A stretch of 64,000 nt of DNA from the NCBI GenBank assembly GCA_951217055.1, contig OX578279.1:24110173-24174172 (forward strand). Reading direction: 5' to 3'. This DNA comes from Gerris lacustris. Taxonomy: Eukaryota; Arthropoda; Insecta; Hemiptera; Gerridae. Position numbers and translations under genes: made by a program. The notes beneath the pieces are model-generated. The model searched no databases. It was not told where the DNA came from and saw nothing but the letters and a program-made list of their open reading frames with translations. Positions 11,783 through 24,466 of this stretch are shown here, one piece after another. Numbering within the stretch: position 1 is the first letter of the stretch; the number at the start of each line of letters is the position of its first letter.

Positions 11783-14272
11783 ATGGATAATTACCTGGAA
11801 AACTCGTCCATGCACGGCCTTAAATATATTAGCTCAAAGACTCCATCTACATTTCAAAGGTGTGTACTACTTACTTAATACATTTTCAATAAGAAATTAA
11901 AAAACATGTTTAGATCGTATGTACTGCACACACAGGAATGCAATTTGAATTTTTTAAGTTACATTTATTTTGTATAAGTATAGACGATACTCAAAATACA
12001 TTCGGGTGGAATACATTAAATTCTAACTGATGAAGTTTTGCTCTGTATTAGAACTTACTTTTAAATGTATTTATTTTCTAATTCGAATACAATGCAGTAC
12101 ATTCTGACTACATAATATTATGTTTGCCCTCGAATTTAATAATTTAACTAATACAATTTACAACTTGCATGTCATACTAATACGAATTAGGCGATTACGA
12201 ATGATATTTATATAGAGCTTCCCTCCTACTTCAGAAATATATTTATTTGCATAAATTGTTTGCTGAAATTAGACTTTCTTACAACCAAACAAACTAAAAT
12301 TGTCTTGTACGACATAGTATGCGGTTACGGTGTAGCACCAGTCTCATGTATATAGTTGTTGTACATATTCAGTCTACTAAACATCGTAAAACATTTCGCT
12401 AACAATTAGGATTACATTTCTTCACGGACGGATACGAATTCAATCCATTGCTGTCAAACAGAGGTTAAAAAACTCAAGGCTACATTAAAGTAACGGTGGT
12501 TCAATTTCTCGTGGCTATAGGTAATGTAAAATATAAATCTGAATCTGGGTAATATTATTTAAATCTAAATTAAAATAAACAAAATTAGCGTGTGAATTAT
12601 ACAAAAAAAAGTCTATATAAGTTTTACGTCCATTAATATACATATTGCAAATATGCTTCAGTAAACACCACTTCAGTAAAGGAGGATGAATGGAGAATAA
12701 GAGTAATGAAGGATGAATGATAAAGATCGTATCTCTACCGATTACCAACTATCTATTTTAATTTGGAAAAAGATGCCACATGCTTTTCATACTAATGGTC
12801 ACATACCATTGTGATAGTAACTGAACCGTCCTGATCCCAGAAATGTTGGTAATCGGATAGTGATAGATCTCTAAAATTCATTGTCCATATTAATTGTTAA
12901 CCATCATTGTATAAACAAATATCCTTTTTTTCAAGCAAACCCCATCCTTATTTTAATTACACATTCATCGATTTCAATGTGCGCATAGAAGGCTCTTACC
13001 AGTTTCTTAAAACAACATAATGATTTTGGATTGATAATAGGACGATTATGTAGAAAAATGTTAATTAACATTTTCAATATGTTATATTTATCCCAATTTA
13101 CTTTATCTTTAAAAGGTTGGCCTGGTCAGCAGCTGTATTAATTGCAATGGGATCGGCAGGTTACTTTATCTCACAGGTATTTCTAAGATGGAGAAACAGC
13201 CCGGTACTTATGGTTTTATCGCCAACTACAATAGCTATAACAACAATACCCTTTCCAGCTCTGGTTATATGCAATGCCAACAATGCAAGAAGATCTAAAG
13301 TTGAAAAATATTTTAAAAGGTAATAATATTATAATGGAGTCTTGGTAGCTCGTATAGCAGAACAGTTGACTTTCCTATAAATAAAGTTAAGCAGCATCGG
13401 GCGTGGCCAAATCTAGGATGAGTGGCCACAGATAAATATATATGGGTAGCTGCTTATGTAAAATGGTGACTAGCTGGTTGAGAATGCCAATTGTAAGGTT
13501 TATACGGCTGACGAAGCGACACGCTAACCTCGTGTCATGTATTACATATATAAATAGTTGTAAAAGCCCTTGGGTAGGCCTAGCGCCTAGGCCCTTCAAA
13601 GGCTGTTGCACCACGGAGTAAGTTATAATGGTGTAACTTTACTATAAAATTAGTTGTTTCGGCCGAAATTAAGTAAAACTTGCTCATGTTGAAAAAAAAA
13701 TGTATCAGTGTATTATAAACAAATACCAAAATAACTTTAGTGTCTTATAACCCAGATGCGTAAAAAAACAATTTTGACAGATATAAAAAACGGGAGAAAC
13801 TTGATAAATTTGACAGTAATATGTTGAAAAAGCATAAAATCGTGAAAACAAAGCGAGGAAGCTATGTATCACACAAATTGGCAGTCTTTTTTTTAAGTAA
13901 ACTGATTAAATTTTACTTTTTAAGTTATAATTATCTATTTGTAACTTAAGCTTAAGTAAATAGGTCAAATAAGTAGTAGAGTAGGTAAAAAGTCTGCAAC
14001 TGTAAAAATTGAGCGACAGGCAGACATGGAACCAAAAATGTTCCCTGAAGTGATGTCTGAAACAGATTGTCTTGGAAGTTTTGAAATTGGACACATTAAA
14101 CATTTTCATTCTTTAGAACTATTGACTATAACATTGTTTTCGTTACCTTCTGTAAGCTCGGAAGCAAAAATAATCTTCAAGAGCATCAGAAACAAAAAGG
14201 GGGTCTATAGAACCTTTTACGGTCAATATATAAAGTGTATTAGCCTTTAAAATATGTTTGCCAAAAAAGTAA

Positions 14273-14309
<37 letters not shown>

Positions 14310-17300
14310 CACGTGGCATTATTATTAATATGTAATAAAACAAGAAAAAAAAAATATTGTTTGGAAAAAAGTATAAGTTTTTGCAGCTCTTTAAGCACAT
14401 TTATTTTATAATACAATTAAATGTCACAATATAAAAAAGAATATGGTTAAAACAAATAAATTACTCACGCAAAGTCCCAATAAACAATGGATGATAAGCT
14501 GCATTTATATCTTGAGAATATAAAATGTCAGTCTTTTTTAAAAATTTTAAATTATTTATTTATAAATCCATTAATTTGAATGGTTAATTATTGTCACGAA
14601 TATTTACTTATGCTCAATTTAAGGATTAAAGAAGGTAAATAAAATTCATATAATAAAACTGTTTATTTTCGAATACTCAACATGTGTTGTGCTAAACTAG
14701 GTATACTTTGCTCGGAATAATCCTTAATCTGGTTAATATAAGCTCATCTAGACATTCGCGCTCGGACTTCGCCTAGTCACAAGCCATTAATTTGTTCGCA
14801 GAGGTAAAAATCAATTAAATAAATCTGGATCGAGTAAAATTGGTAAAATATATTAAGTAAAAGTTCTACCACTAACACCCACTCGAGGGTAGTACATAAA
14901 CCACATCCTGTAAGACTGCACTCCTTCATGCATTAGTTTTCTGCAATCAGTTTTTCTATAAAAATGTTTGGACAGGCATGATAAGGCACTCTCAATGGTC
15001 CATATTTTTTCTATAAACTTGTGAACGGCAATATATTTCTTAGTTGTCAACATTAAGAACTTTTCACGCACACAAGATTTAACTTAATTAATTTTTACCT
15101 CTAAAGGCCCCCATACACGATCAAACATTTTGCGCAAACCTGATGTCGGGCAAATTTAGGCCATACACGTCGAACATCATGTTTGCGCAAACATCAAACA
15201 GCCCCATCACGGTCAAAATGTTTGCGCAAACATTTTGACCGTGTATGGGGGCCTTAAGGAACTGTAAAAAGCCTACTTCATGATAAAAACTAGGAAGGAA
15301 TTAATCCAGGGATTATTTGATTCCTTAATGAATGCAATAAAACAGAGGATTGTGGAAAAAAGGGCGTAACCATCAGCATCGAGCAACGTTGCAGAATATG
15401 CCTGACCAAAATGGAGACTATTTTACTACGTTTTTATTAGCTTCCTTTCTTGTTTGTTTGTTTGTTTGTTTGTTTGTTTGTCCGGTACAAATTTGGCAAT
15501 CGATTTCTAACAAACTTCCCGAATAGCTAGACATTTGAAACTTTTAGTATAGCTCAGAACACGATGACAATGCATTATTTTAATACTTTTAGCCATCTTT
15601 CAGAAGAATTTAATTGGTTTTCAGCAAATTTTGCTGTACGGAAAGTTAGTTCGGAAAAAATCCGCAAGTTATTTTATTTGTTTTGCCATATCCCATATTT
15701 ACGCAATCTTCATTTTGACGGGTCTCAAATTTATGATAGATAAACATTGAATGACAGCAAAACAGGAAATATCGATTTTATTATTTATCGATTATATTAT
15801 TTATATTATTTCTAATATATCGATGGCACGCTTTAGATTTAGTATTGGGGAGATCCGTTGAACAAAGGTTTGTTCTTTTATAGATTTAAGATCTGCTCTC
15901 TAGGTGGTTGTCATTTATGTGAAGTAAATCAATTCGGAACTATATATTTTTTTTTTTTTCACTAACATTATAAATATATAACAATGACAATTATTTTATC
16001 AACATTACATATGGTTCAACAAAAAATTTAAAAACATAGTATATAAAAAGTTCTTTTTATCTTGTAATTATTGAAAATTTAAGTTAGGTTTAATTTCTTT
16101 GTTTGTTTGTATTTTGGAATAATTTAGCTCTACACGCAGCCAAACTTTGAGCAAACTATGCAACCGCTGAACCATTAGAAAGCTTAATAAATGCGCCAAC
16201 TCTTTTTATGTATTATTAGATAATTGATCCAATTAGATTTGGATTTAATTCAAATTAATATGGGTTACTTTCAACAAACTATCCAATTTTCAATTTTCTT
16301 TACTACTTCTGAAAATATACATAGTTGTTAATAAAAACAAGTTTGTGATCACGCGGAGGGGTGCAATGGGCGCAGAAGGTTAAAATTAATATGGGAACAA
16401 TGAGATACTCATGATCTACCATTCAAATTTCAACACAATCGTAGCACTTTCTATGACATTGGTGGTTAACATTTGATACCTCTTTGTGTAGTTCTAGAGC
16501 AACCCCAGAAGATAAAGAAATCTTAAAAGATATTTGTGGTTTAGAAGAGTCGGACGAACCGGAAAGAAGCAATGAAAGTAATGCTATAACTTTGGAAAAA
16601 GCCAAAAGAAATGCACTAAAAGTAAGTTAAATTAGATTAAACTTTTTGTCAAATATTCGTATTTAATTTGAACAAGCCAAAAAAGGTGATTCGTCACCCT
16701 AAAAAACTACTTCTTACTTAAACTAGTTTTTACGTCAAAACGTAACAAGTGTGAATTAATTTTTTAGTTGGGCCAAACCTGCTCTGAAATGATAATTGCT
16801 TGCACCTGGAGGAATAAAAAACCATGTTTAGACATGATTAAACCCATTATTACTGATGAAGGGCATTGTTGCATATTTAACAGGCTCAATAGAGATTCAA
16901 TTTATACTGTCACGTAAGTATTGTAAAACTTTAAAATTTAATTCAATCTTATTAAGGCACCTCACTTTAATACGTCACTAATGATTTAAATATATTTTCA
17001 AACAAGGCAACCACACTGTCCAATTCTTAAAATCGAATTACAAGTAGTTCGAAAGATGTAAACACAAATTAACCTGTATAATCATAGGTAAGCAGAAGCT
17101 CCGACGCAACCAATTAGATAAAGTCATTAAGAACTTTTATTACAGAGAGGAGCAGCGTAGACTTAGCGATAAGACAATGGAGTCAAAATATTGGACACCA
17201 GAGAGAGGATACTTACCTACGGATGATCCGGATATGATCCCATGGAGAACGACAGGCAGTGGAACTACGAATGGACTCAAATTACTTCTTGATGTAGAAC

Positions 17301-20300
17301 AACACGAGTACTATTGCTCTTCCCAGTTAAGCGTTGGTTTCAAGGTACCAAATTCTTTCACTGACTTAAATTTATACGCAAACAGGCGTATCCAGCGGCT
17401 AGGTCTGGAGGGGGCACATTCTAAGTCAATTTAGATTGGGGGGAGGGGGGAATTGTAGTGGTAACAAGAAAAGGGAACTAATTATTCAATAGAACAGCTG
17501 TCCCCCCCCCCCTCCCCCCAACAATAAAAAAAAATCTGCGCCTAAGTAACAACTATTTTAGAACGTAGTCGTTAAAAAATGTTATGCTGATGCTTATGCT
17601 GCAGTACAATATCTTACTGTAAGTCATGGGAGTCGTCTGCAGTTAAATATTGGGTGGGGGGATTTATGGCGGGGGGTCCGGGGGTCCCTCCCCCGGAAAA
17701 TTTTGGAAATATGACCTCTCAAAACAGCGCTTTTATGCATTTCTGAGGTGAAATTGAATATAAGGTCAATGTAAAAATATGTATTAAAAAAAAATTCGCT
17801 GTTTTTTTTTTACTCTATCGGGTCAAGGGGGGGGGGGGGGGGACGTGCCCCCCCTGGATACGCCACTAACGTAAATGATAGATCTACACCTTCCGGAGAA
17901 GACAATTTTAAATATTTCGTGAATCCTGGCGTTTCGAAGCCAATACAAAGATCATTTTCAAGGGAGTTGCTAATGATGAAAGTCATTTGCAACTAAAAAT
18001 AATGATAGAATCGTCAGGAACCACAAAATATGTGATGCGGAAGATTTATATTTATTAGATTTAAGCCACGGAAACTTACGCTATAGAAAAATAATACAAA
18101 GTAGAGAGTTGGTTCCTTTAGTTGTTTGTTCACTTTACTAGTTACTGGGTCTTAAGGAAACAAATGAAAACTTGAAAACGCACTCTTTAGCGATATTTCG
18201 ACCCCTCCTTGGGTCATTCTCAAGCTAGAAACAATTTATTAACATAAAAATTACTATACAGGCATTAACAAATTACAAATCTTTACACTAATTGGACATT
18301 AACAATTTACAACAACTATTTTAGTTTAACTATTAATTTCTTAATGACCTGACTGACTAGAAGATCACACTACATTTGAATTGTTAAAATCTTTGAAAAT
18401 AAATTTAGAATTTAATGAATCGTCTGATTCTCGTCAAAATTCCCTAAAAATTAAAAATATAACCATTATTTGGTCGCATGTTATGAAAAATTTTAATCAG
18501 AAATTAAATATTAGAATTGGTTACTTACTGCATATGGATCTGTTATATTCTAAGAAAGTAGACAATACTAATCCAATACCTCGTCATACTAATTACATTA
18601 ATAAATAATTAAATGAAAATTTCTTGTTAAAACTAAGTACTGTACCAATTCTATTATCACGCTGTTTACTGTTTGTCAATCTTATAATATCCAGATTAGT
18701 ATAGGTAGTCTGTGTACTTGGTTTAGTAGTGATTCTATTGATTCTTTTGTTTAATTGTGTAAGCCACAACCATTAATCAATTAAGGATCCACTCTATTAT
18801 TTTACCTGATTGAGTATTCCGGCGTAATACTTATTCAATTCCCGGCAGTCTTTTCTAAAATTAATGTTATTATTGTTCTTTGAAATCTGTAACGCTTCTA
18901 ATAATAATCTTTTTTTATTGTTGGTTTCGGTTATAAGTATTTTAGTGTCTGAGAAATTAAATTTATGGTTCAAAAGTTTGGCATGGCTTGATAATGCGGT
19001 TTTTTCATCTTTGGCCTTAACATTGCTTTCATGCTGTTTCTGTCGGTTTCCCCTGTTTCTGTCTGTCCTGATTTCTCCAATGTATACTCCAGGGCAATCT
19101 TGACAAGGAACCTCATACACTACTCCCATCTGGTCTCGTATATTCAGTTTATCTTTAAATTTGGTGTAATGTTTATTTTCCGTCTTATTAATAGGTTTGA
19201 AACCAAAACTTATCAGGCAATCAAAGAGAATGACCCAAGGAGGGGTCGAAATATCGCTAAAGAGTGCGTTTTCATTTGTTTCCTTAAGACCCAGCAACTA
19301 GTAAAGTGAACAAAAAATACAAAGTTTAAAGTAGTAAGGAAAGTTAATTTTTTGAAACAAGAGATATATTTAATAGAAGCGAGCTTCTTATATTCAACAA
19401 AATATGCATCCTGTTTGTGTCTGTCTGTCAGTAACGTTTACATGTCCGACGATAACTTGAGTAAAAGTTGACCGATTTAGTTGAAATTTTGTATACATGT
19501 TCGTTGGTCAGCGTTATCTGTCAAAGAGTTTTGCTCGTAATGCTCGCGTAAACGTGAGATTCAAATTTAAAATTGACATTTTAGAACGAGAAACTATCTA
19601 TAGAACTATCAAATTTAGCAATATATAGGTAGCGCAGACGGTTGAAATTAATATGAGGCTTAATTACCAGTTGAATGTTTCAGATCAACGCCCATAATCC
19701 CATCGAATCACCACGCGTGTACGCACATTCTCTCCTTATAAGCCCGGGATATGAGAATAGGTTGGTTGTAACTCCAAAAGTGATCATGGCTAGCAATACT
19801 ATAAAATCAGTAGCAGTAAATAAACGAAACTGTTATTTCTCCAACGAGAGGAAACTGGCTTTCTTCAGATTATACACTGAAGCTAACTGTATGAGAGAAT
19901 GTCAATCCAACTACACTTTGGCAACTTGTGGCTGCGTCCCTTCGTACATGCCAAGTAAGTGAGATGTAATATAAGTCTAAGCTTTACAGACAATTTTCTC
20001 TTTTAGAAAATAAAAAATAAATAGTATAAACAAACTTTCACTCATACGGATTTCATTTACCTCTTTCTTAGATTAATATTTCTATAATTAATATTTTAAT
20101 TTACTTTTTTTATCGTTTGCCTTTCCTCTAAATGTAAAGGAATCTTCTATGTTTATATTAGTGCCTCCATTTTTACATTACATACAATAATATATAGAGA
20201 GCATGTATAGATGAATTTACACGTTTTAAGATCCCCTGAGTCCTTAAGAGGACGATTTTGATTTAAAATTTCTAAAAGTAGTTCATTTAAATACGAATCT

Positions 20301-23300
20301 AACCATATGAGCCGTTTTCCTGGTAAACATCTAGGTAATGAGAAAAGAGCTATCACTTAAACGGGTTCGATTTCCCGCTGTGGAGGAATTATTTGCAGGG
20401 CAAAATTTGATAAAATGTTTAATAATAAATAAATGTAACCTCATTAAATCTAACAATAAACCTATAAGAATTTGATAGACGAGCTCCATTTCTTTGTTCA
20501 ACATTTTAAGATAATGTCGTGATGTTTTAACAACAAATGGAAAACGCTGCACCAAGTAATTATGTATTAATGTAATAGTAAGTTATTATATATATGCGTT
20601 GTAACGGACAAATTATTTTATACATATAGCTCTTTTAAATTTACAATTAACATTGAGAACGCCCTAAGCTACTGTATAACTTTTATTGCAGTAGTTATTA
20701 ATCGTAACTTCTGCACCGACGACAGACCACAGACAAAAGTTTCATAAAAAACTTACAAATCCTTAATAAAGAACCAGAACTTTTTTTAATTCTCCTAGGT
20801 GAGAGTCAAATGTTGTCCTTGTAATTTTTTTAAAACACGATTAGAAAACAGGCTTAATCTTACAGAATTATGGTTTAGGGCTATTTAACCTCATACAATT
20901 TTTGGTAACAAAGTATTTTACTTAGAATCTTTAAAAAAAACCATTACTGTGGGGAAAATATAAGAGGTGATAAGGTCAAAAATAAGATATTTATGGATTT
21001 GATCTCGACATCTTTTTTACCGAAAGATAGCTTGCCTACGAAAAGTTTCACTTTACCCCGACAAAGAAACAAATTATTATTACTCAATGGCGTGACTAAT
21101 TTTTTTTTTTTTTTCTATTTTAAAGCATTAGAAGAAATGGCTTTATGTCGAAAAATGACTCTACACTGCGTCAAGGCTGCACAAGGTAAGACAATTGTAA
21201 TAAATGTTTCTTAATTTCGCACTAAACTTCGTCTTAAAACATATCCTGTTTTGGATAAAACGACAGTACGACTAATAATATGCAAAAAACGATAAGGAAC
21301 AAAGGAAATGTGACTTTCTTAAATATATCGTGCCAAGAAGTTAGAATATAATAGGAAGTAGACTGATTTTCGATTTTCACTTTTATTCACAATAGTACAC
21401 TGTATTTCACCGATAGAGGCTCTAAATGTTATATAAAATGATATTAGATCTCCTAGCGGACCAAATAGTAATCAAAATGGATTAAAATTTCATAATTTCA
21501 CACCTTAAGATCCATCTACTATATCAATTAGACAAATGTGTCCTGGTTTTCTCCACTTCATGGAAAGTCATTGATACGTGAATTCACTGCCGAAAAAAAT
21601 ATCCATGAGTCATTTATGTTTTGCCATAAAATGGAGAAAATGAGCATTGTCTTGATCGTAATGTTTTCATACCCTGATAAGTGATTATAATATTTCAAAT
21701 TTATTTTCAACTGAAACAGTTGATAATTTGATATATATAACAAGAACACCAAAGAAACCTAAATATATATAAATATACGAATGGATATACCATAATAATT
21801 TATTTTGTACGATTATGTTATTTAGAGCAAATGGATGAAGAGGAAACGCGTTTGAAAAACACTTTTGAAGATAGAGAGAAAATTATTATCATAAAATACG
21901 AAAAAGCAAAAAAGGTATTTAGTTTATTTCATAAATCTATACATAATTAAATATCTAAAAACGACAATAAATGAAGATAATAGATTCTAAAATGGGCAGG
22001 AAAGCACATACTTGATTAAATTTGTATTAAAATTTCATGAACATTTAAACTGAAATGTTTAACTAATTATGATTATGTATTGTTTCAGACGCAGATACAG
22101 CACTGCAACTGTATACCAAGTTGCAACGACATTACGTACGATGTGACAGTGAGCAATGCTCTGTTACTCAGTGGAGATTTGGCTAAAAAAACAAAGTACA
22201 TAAGACAGCTGTACTCCAATAAAACAAAACGAACTTTTAATGAGACTTATTTCAGGTAATACAATGATTCAATTTAAAAGATCCAGAGTTAAATAGGTTG
22301 ACCATATAGGAAATGCTGTAATAAAAGATGTTTGTAGTTACTAAAACTATAGAGCAGGAAAAGTTGCATATAATTAATTTTAGACATTAATTTATATTTT
22401 ATTTATTTATTTTTTAATTATAACTAGAGAGGTTAAAAAAGAAACATAACAATATTGTCATCATAATTTTTTTTCATTTTACTTACTAAGTTAACACACT
22501 TATACTGAAGATGACATTGTAAGTTGAAACACGTCTTTTTAATTATAAAAAAAAATTGTGGTAACAATATTGTTGTGTTTCTTTTTTTTAAGCTCTCTAG
22601 TCATAATTATGAAGGGGTACCACAAAATCTCAGTCAAAACAACCAACTATTTATTTATTTTTAATTTCTTTCTTTTCAGTAAATTTAATTTATAAACTTA
22701 AGGAAACATTTTAATTTCCATAACTACGACAATATTAAGTTATTTAACAGAAAAGGTAAACACAGTTACCTAAATTCTTCCCTAAGCGACAAAGTATCCA
22801 AGAAAATAAAAAAGATAGCAAAGAATTTATTCAAGTAATTAGATTAGTATTTGATACAACTTTGCGTGCTCCAGTTGAAATAGTATTCCAGTGCACCATG
22901 AAGAAAACAATTTACGATTGGGGCCATATCTTTCTAATTAGGTTCCTATCTAAGTCGTCCATCTCCTCATATGAGCCAGTAACTCATTTACTTGATGTAG
23001 AAACCAATGAGAAATATATCTCCCCCTTAATGAGAGTCAAACTGTCACAAAATATACCGCTGTTCAGAGTACGCTAGCTACTTCTACTCGTTAAGCCAAA
23101 CTTCATTAATAGCAATGAACAAATAATACAAATATGTTTTGGTTGTTTAGAGAGAACATGGCATCGTTAGAGATTTACTTTGATAAAATGCAATTCACTC
23201 CGTATGACAGAGAAGTTGTATTTGCTTTCTCTGACTTAATTGGTAAATACATTTTAACATAAATTATTATCTATGATCTATCTTATGTGTACCCTTTTAT

Positions 23301-24466
23301 ATGTATTTATCTTGTAGGTGGATCCTTGTTCGGGTAAAAAAGAAAACAAAATACATTAGTTTAGCTGTTGGCAACGTTTCGACCTTTCCGGACATTCTCA
23401 AGCCTAGTTAAACGTTATTGTTTTGTGTTACATCGCTATTACATAGCTATCAGAGCTATGTAGATAGAGGAATAGCTATCAAACTGGGAAGGTTACACGA
23501 TGTAAACAATTTTTTAAAACAAATTTCTAGTCTTTTTTTCTCTCTATTTCTTAAATATAGAATTTACGTACCAAATTCTGTGACATTTTAGCTTGTTAAC
23601 TATTAGGGTTTGTGATTATGATGGATAGGGTGCTACATGTTATTTTTTTGTATTTTTGAATCTACATAATATATAAGCTTTATTACCTTTTGTAAAAAAT
23701 AAAATCTAAGAACATTATGATAAGGAAATCATCAAGTAATGGGATGATAGATTTGACGTACAAAGATCCTTTGTGAAACATGACACCTATTGTAATAAGT
23801 AATAGGAATGTAAATAGATAATGTAACACAAAACTATAGCGTTTCCAGGCTTGAGAATGACCGGAAAGGTCGAAACATTGCCAACAGCTAAACTAATGTA
23901 AACATACCCCCCCCCCCCCCCCCCCGAACAAGGATCCACCTACAAGATAAATAAATTATGATGTTTTATTACAAATAACTTATATAAAAAAAAATAATTC
24001 GAAGCGAAATTATAACATTAACATTTTTTAATTTTGTTTTTAAGGTGTATATTCAAAAAAACTTTATAACAATTTTAGTCATTTTACAAAGGAAAAATAC
24101 ATATCATATAAATAAAATTTAATTGTAATTTATGTTTTTTTTCTTTTAGCGAATACAGGAGGATTGCTAGGATTATTTTTAGGTTTCAGTATATTGAGTT
24201 TGGCTGAAATTGTTTACTTTATATTGTTAAAAGTTTTCTGTGTTAAAAAGTATGATTCGACAGCAACACCAGCAGAAGAGCGATTTCCAATAAAGCATAC
24301 TAATAACTGGGAACTAATCAAGCCAATTTCAAAACTACCTAACACCAGAGCAAACCAAAGACATCCCCAGGAAGATAACTACGAAAGAAATATATACACA
24401 GTTATGAAAAATAGATCTGATTATATCAACTATCCATCGCATTATAGACTACCTTACATCAAATGA
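11783..24466 (+). CDS. DEG/ENaC (pickpocket-like) sodium channel, gene B, complete
   Basis: Coding exons: 11783-11859, 13116-13319, 16492-16621, 16768-16913, 17146-17344, 19684-19954, 21126-21185, 21826-21914, 22089-22255, 23151-23242, 24150-24466. They sum to 1752 nt (583 aa plus stop), all phases join, and every intron is GT-AG. Residues 10-12 (MHG) hold the gating HG motif. TM1 is about 28-50 (LAWSAAVLIAMGSAGYF), followed by FPALVICN. The extracellular part includes GHCCIFN near 170, a VTP strand, the palm/cysteine region CMREC...CGCVP (about 315-338) and HCNCIPSC at 397-404. The pore and TM2 begin near 479 (LLGLFLGFSILSLAEI, filter GFS). The tail is about 75 residues. The family forms trimeric amiloride-sensitive Na+ channels in sensory, osmotic or epithelial cells; which role applies here is unknown. 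The start is the first ATG of the leader exon, conserved in gene C. Confidence 0.95.
11860..13115 (+). other. Intron 1 of gene B
   Basis: About 1.26 kb of AT-rich sequence with no repeat that has clear ends. The last 200 bp resemble the end of intron 1 in gene C (34000-34218). The minus-strand open frame at 12515-12748 shows no motif. Confidence 0.5.
13338..13622 (+). mobile_element. SINE with 5S-rRNA-like internal sequence
   Basis: A 285-bp insertion in gene B intron 2 flanked by the perfect 9-bp direct repeat TTATAATGG (13329-13337 and 13623-13631). The same intron position in gene C (34423-34450) reads straight through without it, so this is a post-duplication insertion. Near 13386-13430 it contains AAGTTAAGCAGCATCGGGCG and GATGAGTGGCCAC, which match the internal promoter half of 5S rRNA (box A/IE and box C). 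This suggests a SINE3-like, pol III-driven element. The 3' part ends in GGCTGTTGCACCACGG with no long A-tail. Confidence 0.7.
13798..14170 (+). repeat. Dispersed repeat fragments (GGAAGCTATGT...TTGGCAGTC and GACAGACA family)
   Basis: The stretch 13857-13893 matches the right TIR of the element at 48585-49793 (GGAAGCT...TTGGCAGTC). The stretch 13998-14170 matches the family at 10600-10760 and 49040-49190 (ATTGAGCGACAG, ATGTTCCCTGA, TTCGTTACCTTC). No coding content is present. Confidence 0.55.
14279..14307 (+). repeat. Poly(A) tract
   Basis: A run of 29 A in gene B intron 2. It follows sequence resembling 35850-35930 and 36590-36660, so it may be the 3' tail of a retroposed copy of that family. 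Confidence 0.7.
15105..15254 (+). mobile_element. PIF/Harbinger-like MITE with TAA target duplication
   Basis: A 150-bp element with TIR AGGCCCCCATACACG, mirrored by CGTGTATGGGGGCCT, and TAA on both sides (15102-15104 and 15255-15257). Inside, ATGTTTGCGCAAAC-type palindromes repeat, so most of the element folds on itself. The TWA 3-bp duplication is typical of PIF/Harbinger. No ORF is present. Confidence 0.75.
15450..15481 (+). repeat. (TTTG)n microsatellite
   Basis: About eight tandem TTTG units in gene B intron 2. Confidence 0.85.
15630..16090 (+). repeat. Intron 2 block shared by genes B and C
   Basis: The stretch 15640-15740 (GTTAGTTCGGAAAAAATCCG) matches 34511-34610, and 15820-16085 (ATCGATGGCACG, GAGATCCGTTG, GAAGTAAAT) matches 35505-35755. 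The blocks are in the same order and intron, so they predate the B/C duplication. In gene C they are pushed apart by the insertion at 34749-35344. Confidence 0.6.
17384..17868 (+). mobile_element. Inserted element in gene B intron 5, ends GGCGTATCCAG / CTGGATACGCC
   Basis: Gene C reads from TTTATACG straight into TAAATGATA at 44320-44340, while gene B is interrupted there by about 485 bp. The inserted DNA starts AGGCGTATCCAGCGGC and ends with CTGGATACGCCACTAA, giving short inverted ends. It carries long G and C runs (17440-17455, 17504-17518, 17826-17842) and no ORF. The flanks ACGCAAAC and ACGTAAAT could be a degraded 8-bp target duplication, which would suit a hAT-type MITE. Confidence 0.6.
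18125..19314 (-). mobile_element. Penelope-like element remnant with inverted terminal repeats
   Basis: Arms 18125-18228 and 19222-19314 are reverse complements (AAGGAAACAAATGAAAAC, GCGATATTTCGACCCCTCCT) and enclose the endonuclease end of a Penelope-like retroelement. Penelope-like elements characteristically have pseudo-LTRs, often one copy inverted. The RT domain is absent, so this is a 5'-truncated copy in gene B intron 5. Confidence 0.75.
18797..19297 (-). pseudogene. GIY-YIG endonuclease domain of a Penelope-like element
   Basis: The minus-strand frame reads GVVYEVPCQDCPGVYIGE, the CCHH-like linker plus GIY-YIG core typical of Penelope elements. It continues with KQHESNVK and SSHAKLLNHKFNF to a stop at 18797. 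The first 30 or so codons of this frame come from the inverted terminal repeat, so the open frame is a chimera and no intact start exists. The domain would nick DNA for target-primed integration, but without its RT it cannot act alone. Confidence 0.75.
20205..20580 (+). repeat. Dispersed repeat (ACTTTCTC family), partial copy
   Basis: Matches 9935-10380 (ATGAATTTACACGTTTTAAG, CCCCTGAGTCC, AAATACGAATC, CGGGTTCGATT). The 5' hairpin is missing. The copy lies in gene B intron 6. Confidence 0.6.
22425..22650 (+). mobile_element. Foldback element, GAAGATGAC/GTTGAAAC family
   Basis: Arms near 22425-22475 and 22545-22610 pair (CTAGAGAGGTTAAAAAAGAA against TTTCTTTTTTTTAAGCTCTCTAG). The centre has CTGAAGATGACATTGTAAGT. 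It is the same family as 9338-9720 and lies in gene B intron 9. Confidence 0.65.
23305..23952 (+). mobile_element. Foldback element with 80-90 bp arms in gene B intron 10
   Basis: The left arm starts ATTTATCTTGTAGGTGGATC and the right arm ends GATCCACCTACAAGATAAAT. The arms also hold TTTAGCTGTTGGCAACG and GGTCGAAACATTGCC. A 20-C run at about 23906-23925 interrupts the right arm. The internal 460 bp has no ORF. Terminal structure resembles the Penelope-like pseudo-LTR pair at 18125-19314, though the sequence differs. Confidence 0.7.

Noticed and set aside
13386..13430. 5S rRNA gene
   Set aside because: Only the internal promoter half matches, inside a 285-bp insertion with target duplications; it is a SINE, not a gene.
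9757..13893. One 4.1-kb transposon bounded by the TTGGCAGTC-type ends
   Set aside because: The interval contains exons 1 and 2 of gene B and no matching target duplication; the two ends belong to separate partial copies.
17345..17434. Coding extension of gene B exon 5 to 17434
   Set aside because: A consensus donor at 17345 and the identical exon end in gene C (44291) show the extra codons are intron and transposon sequence.
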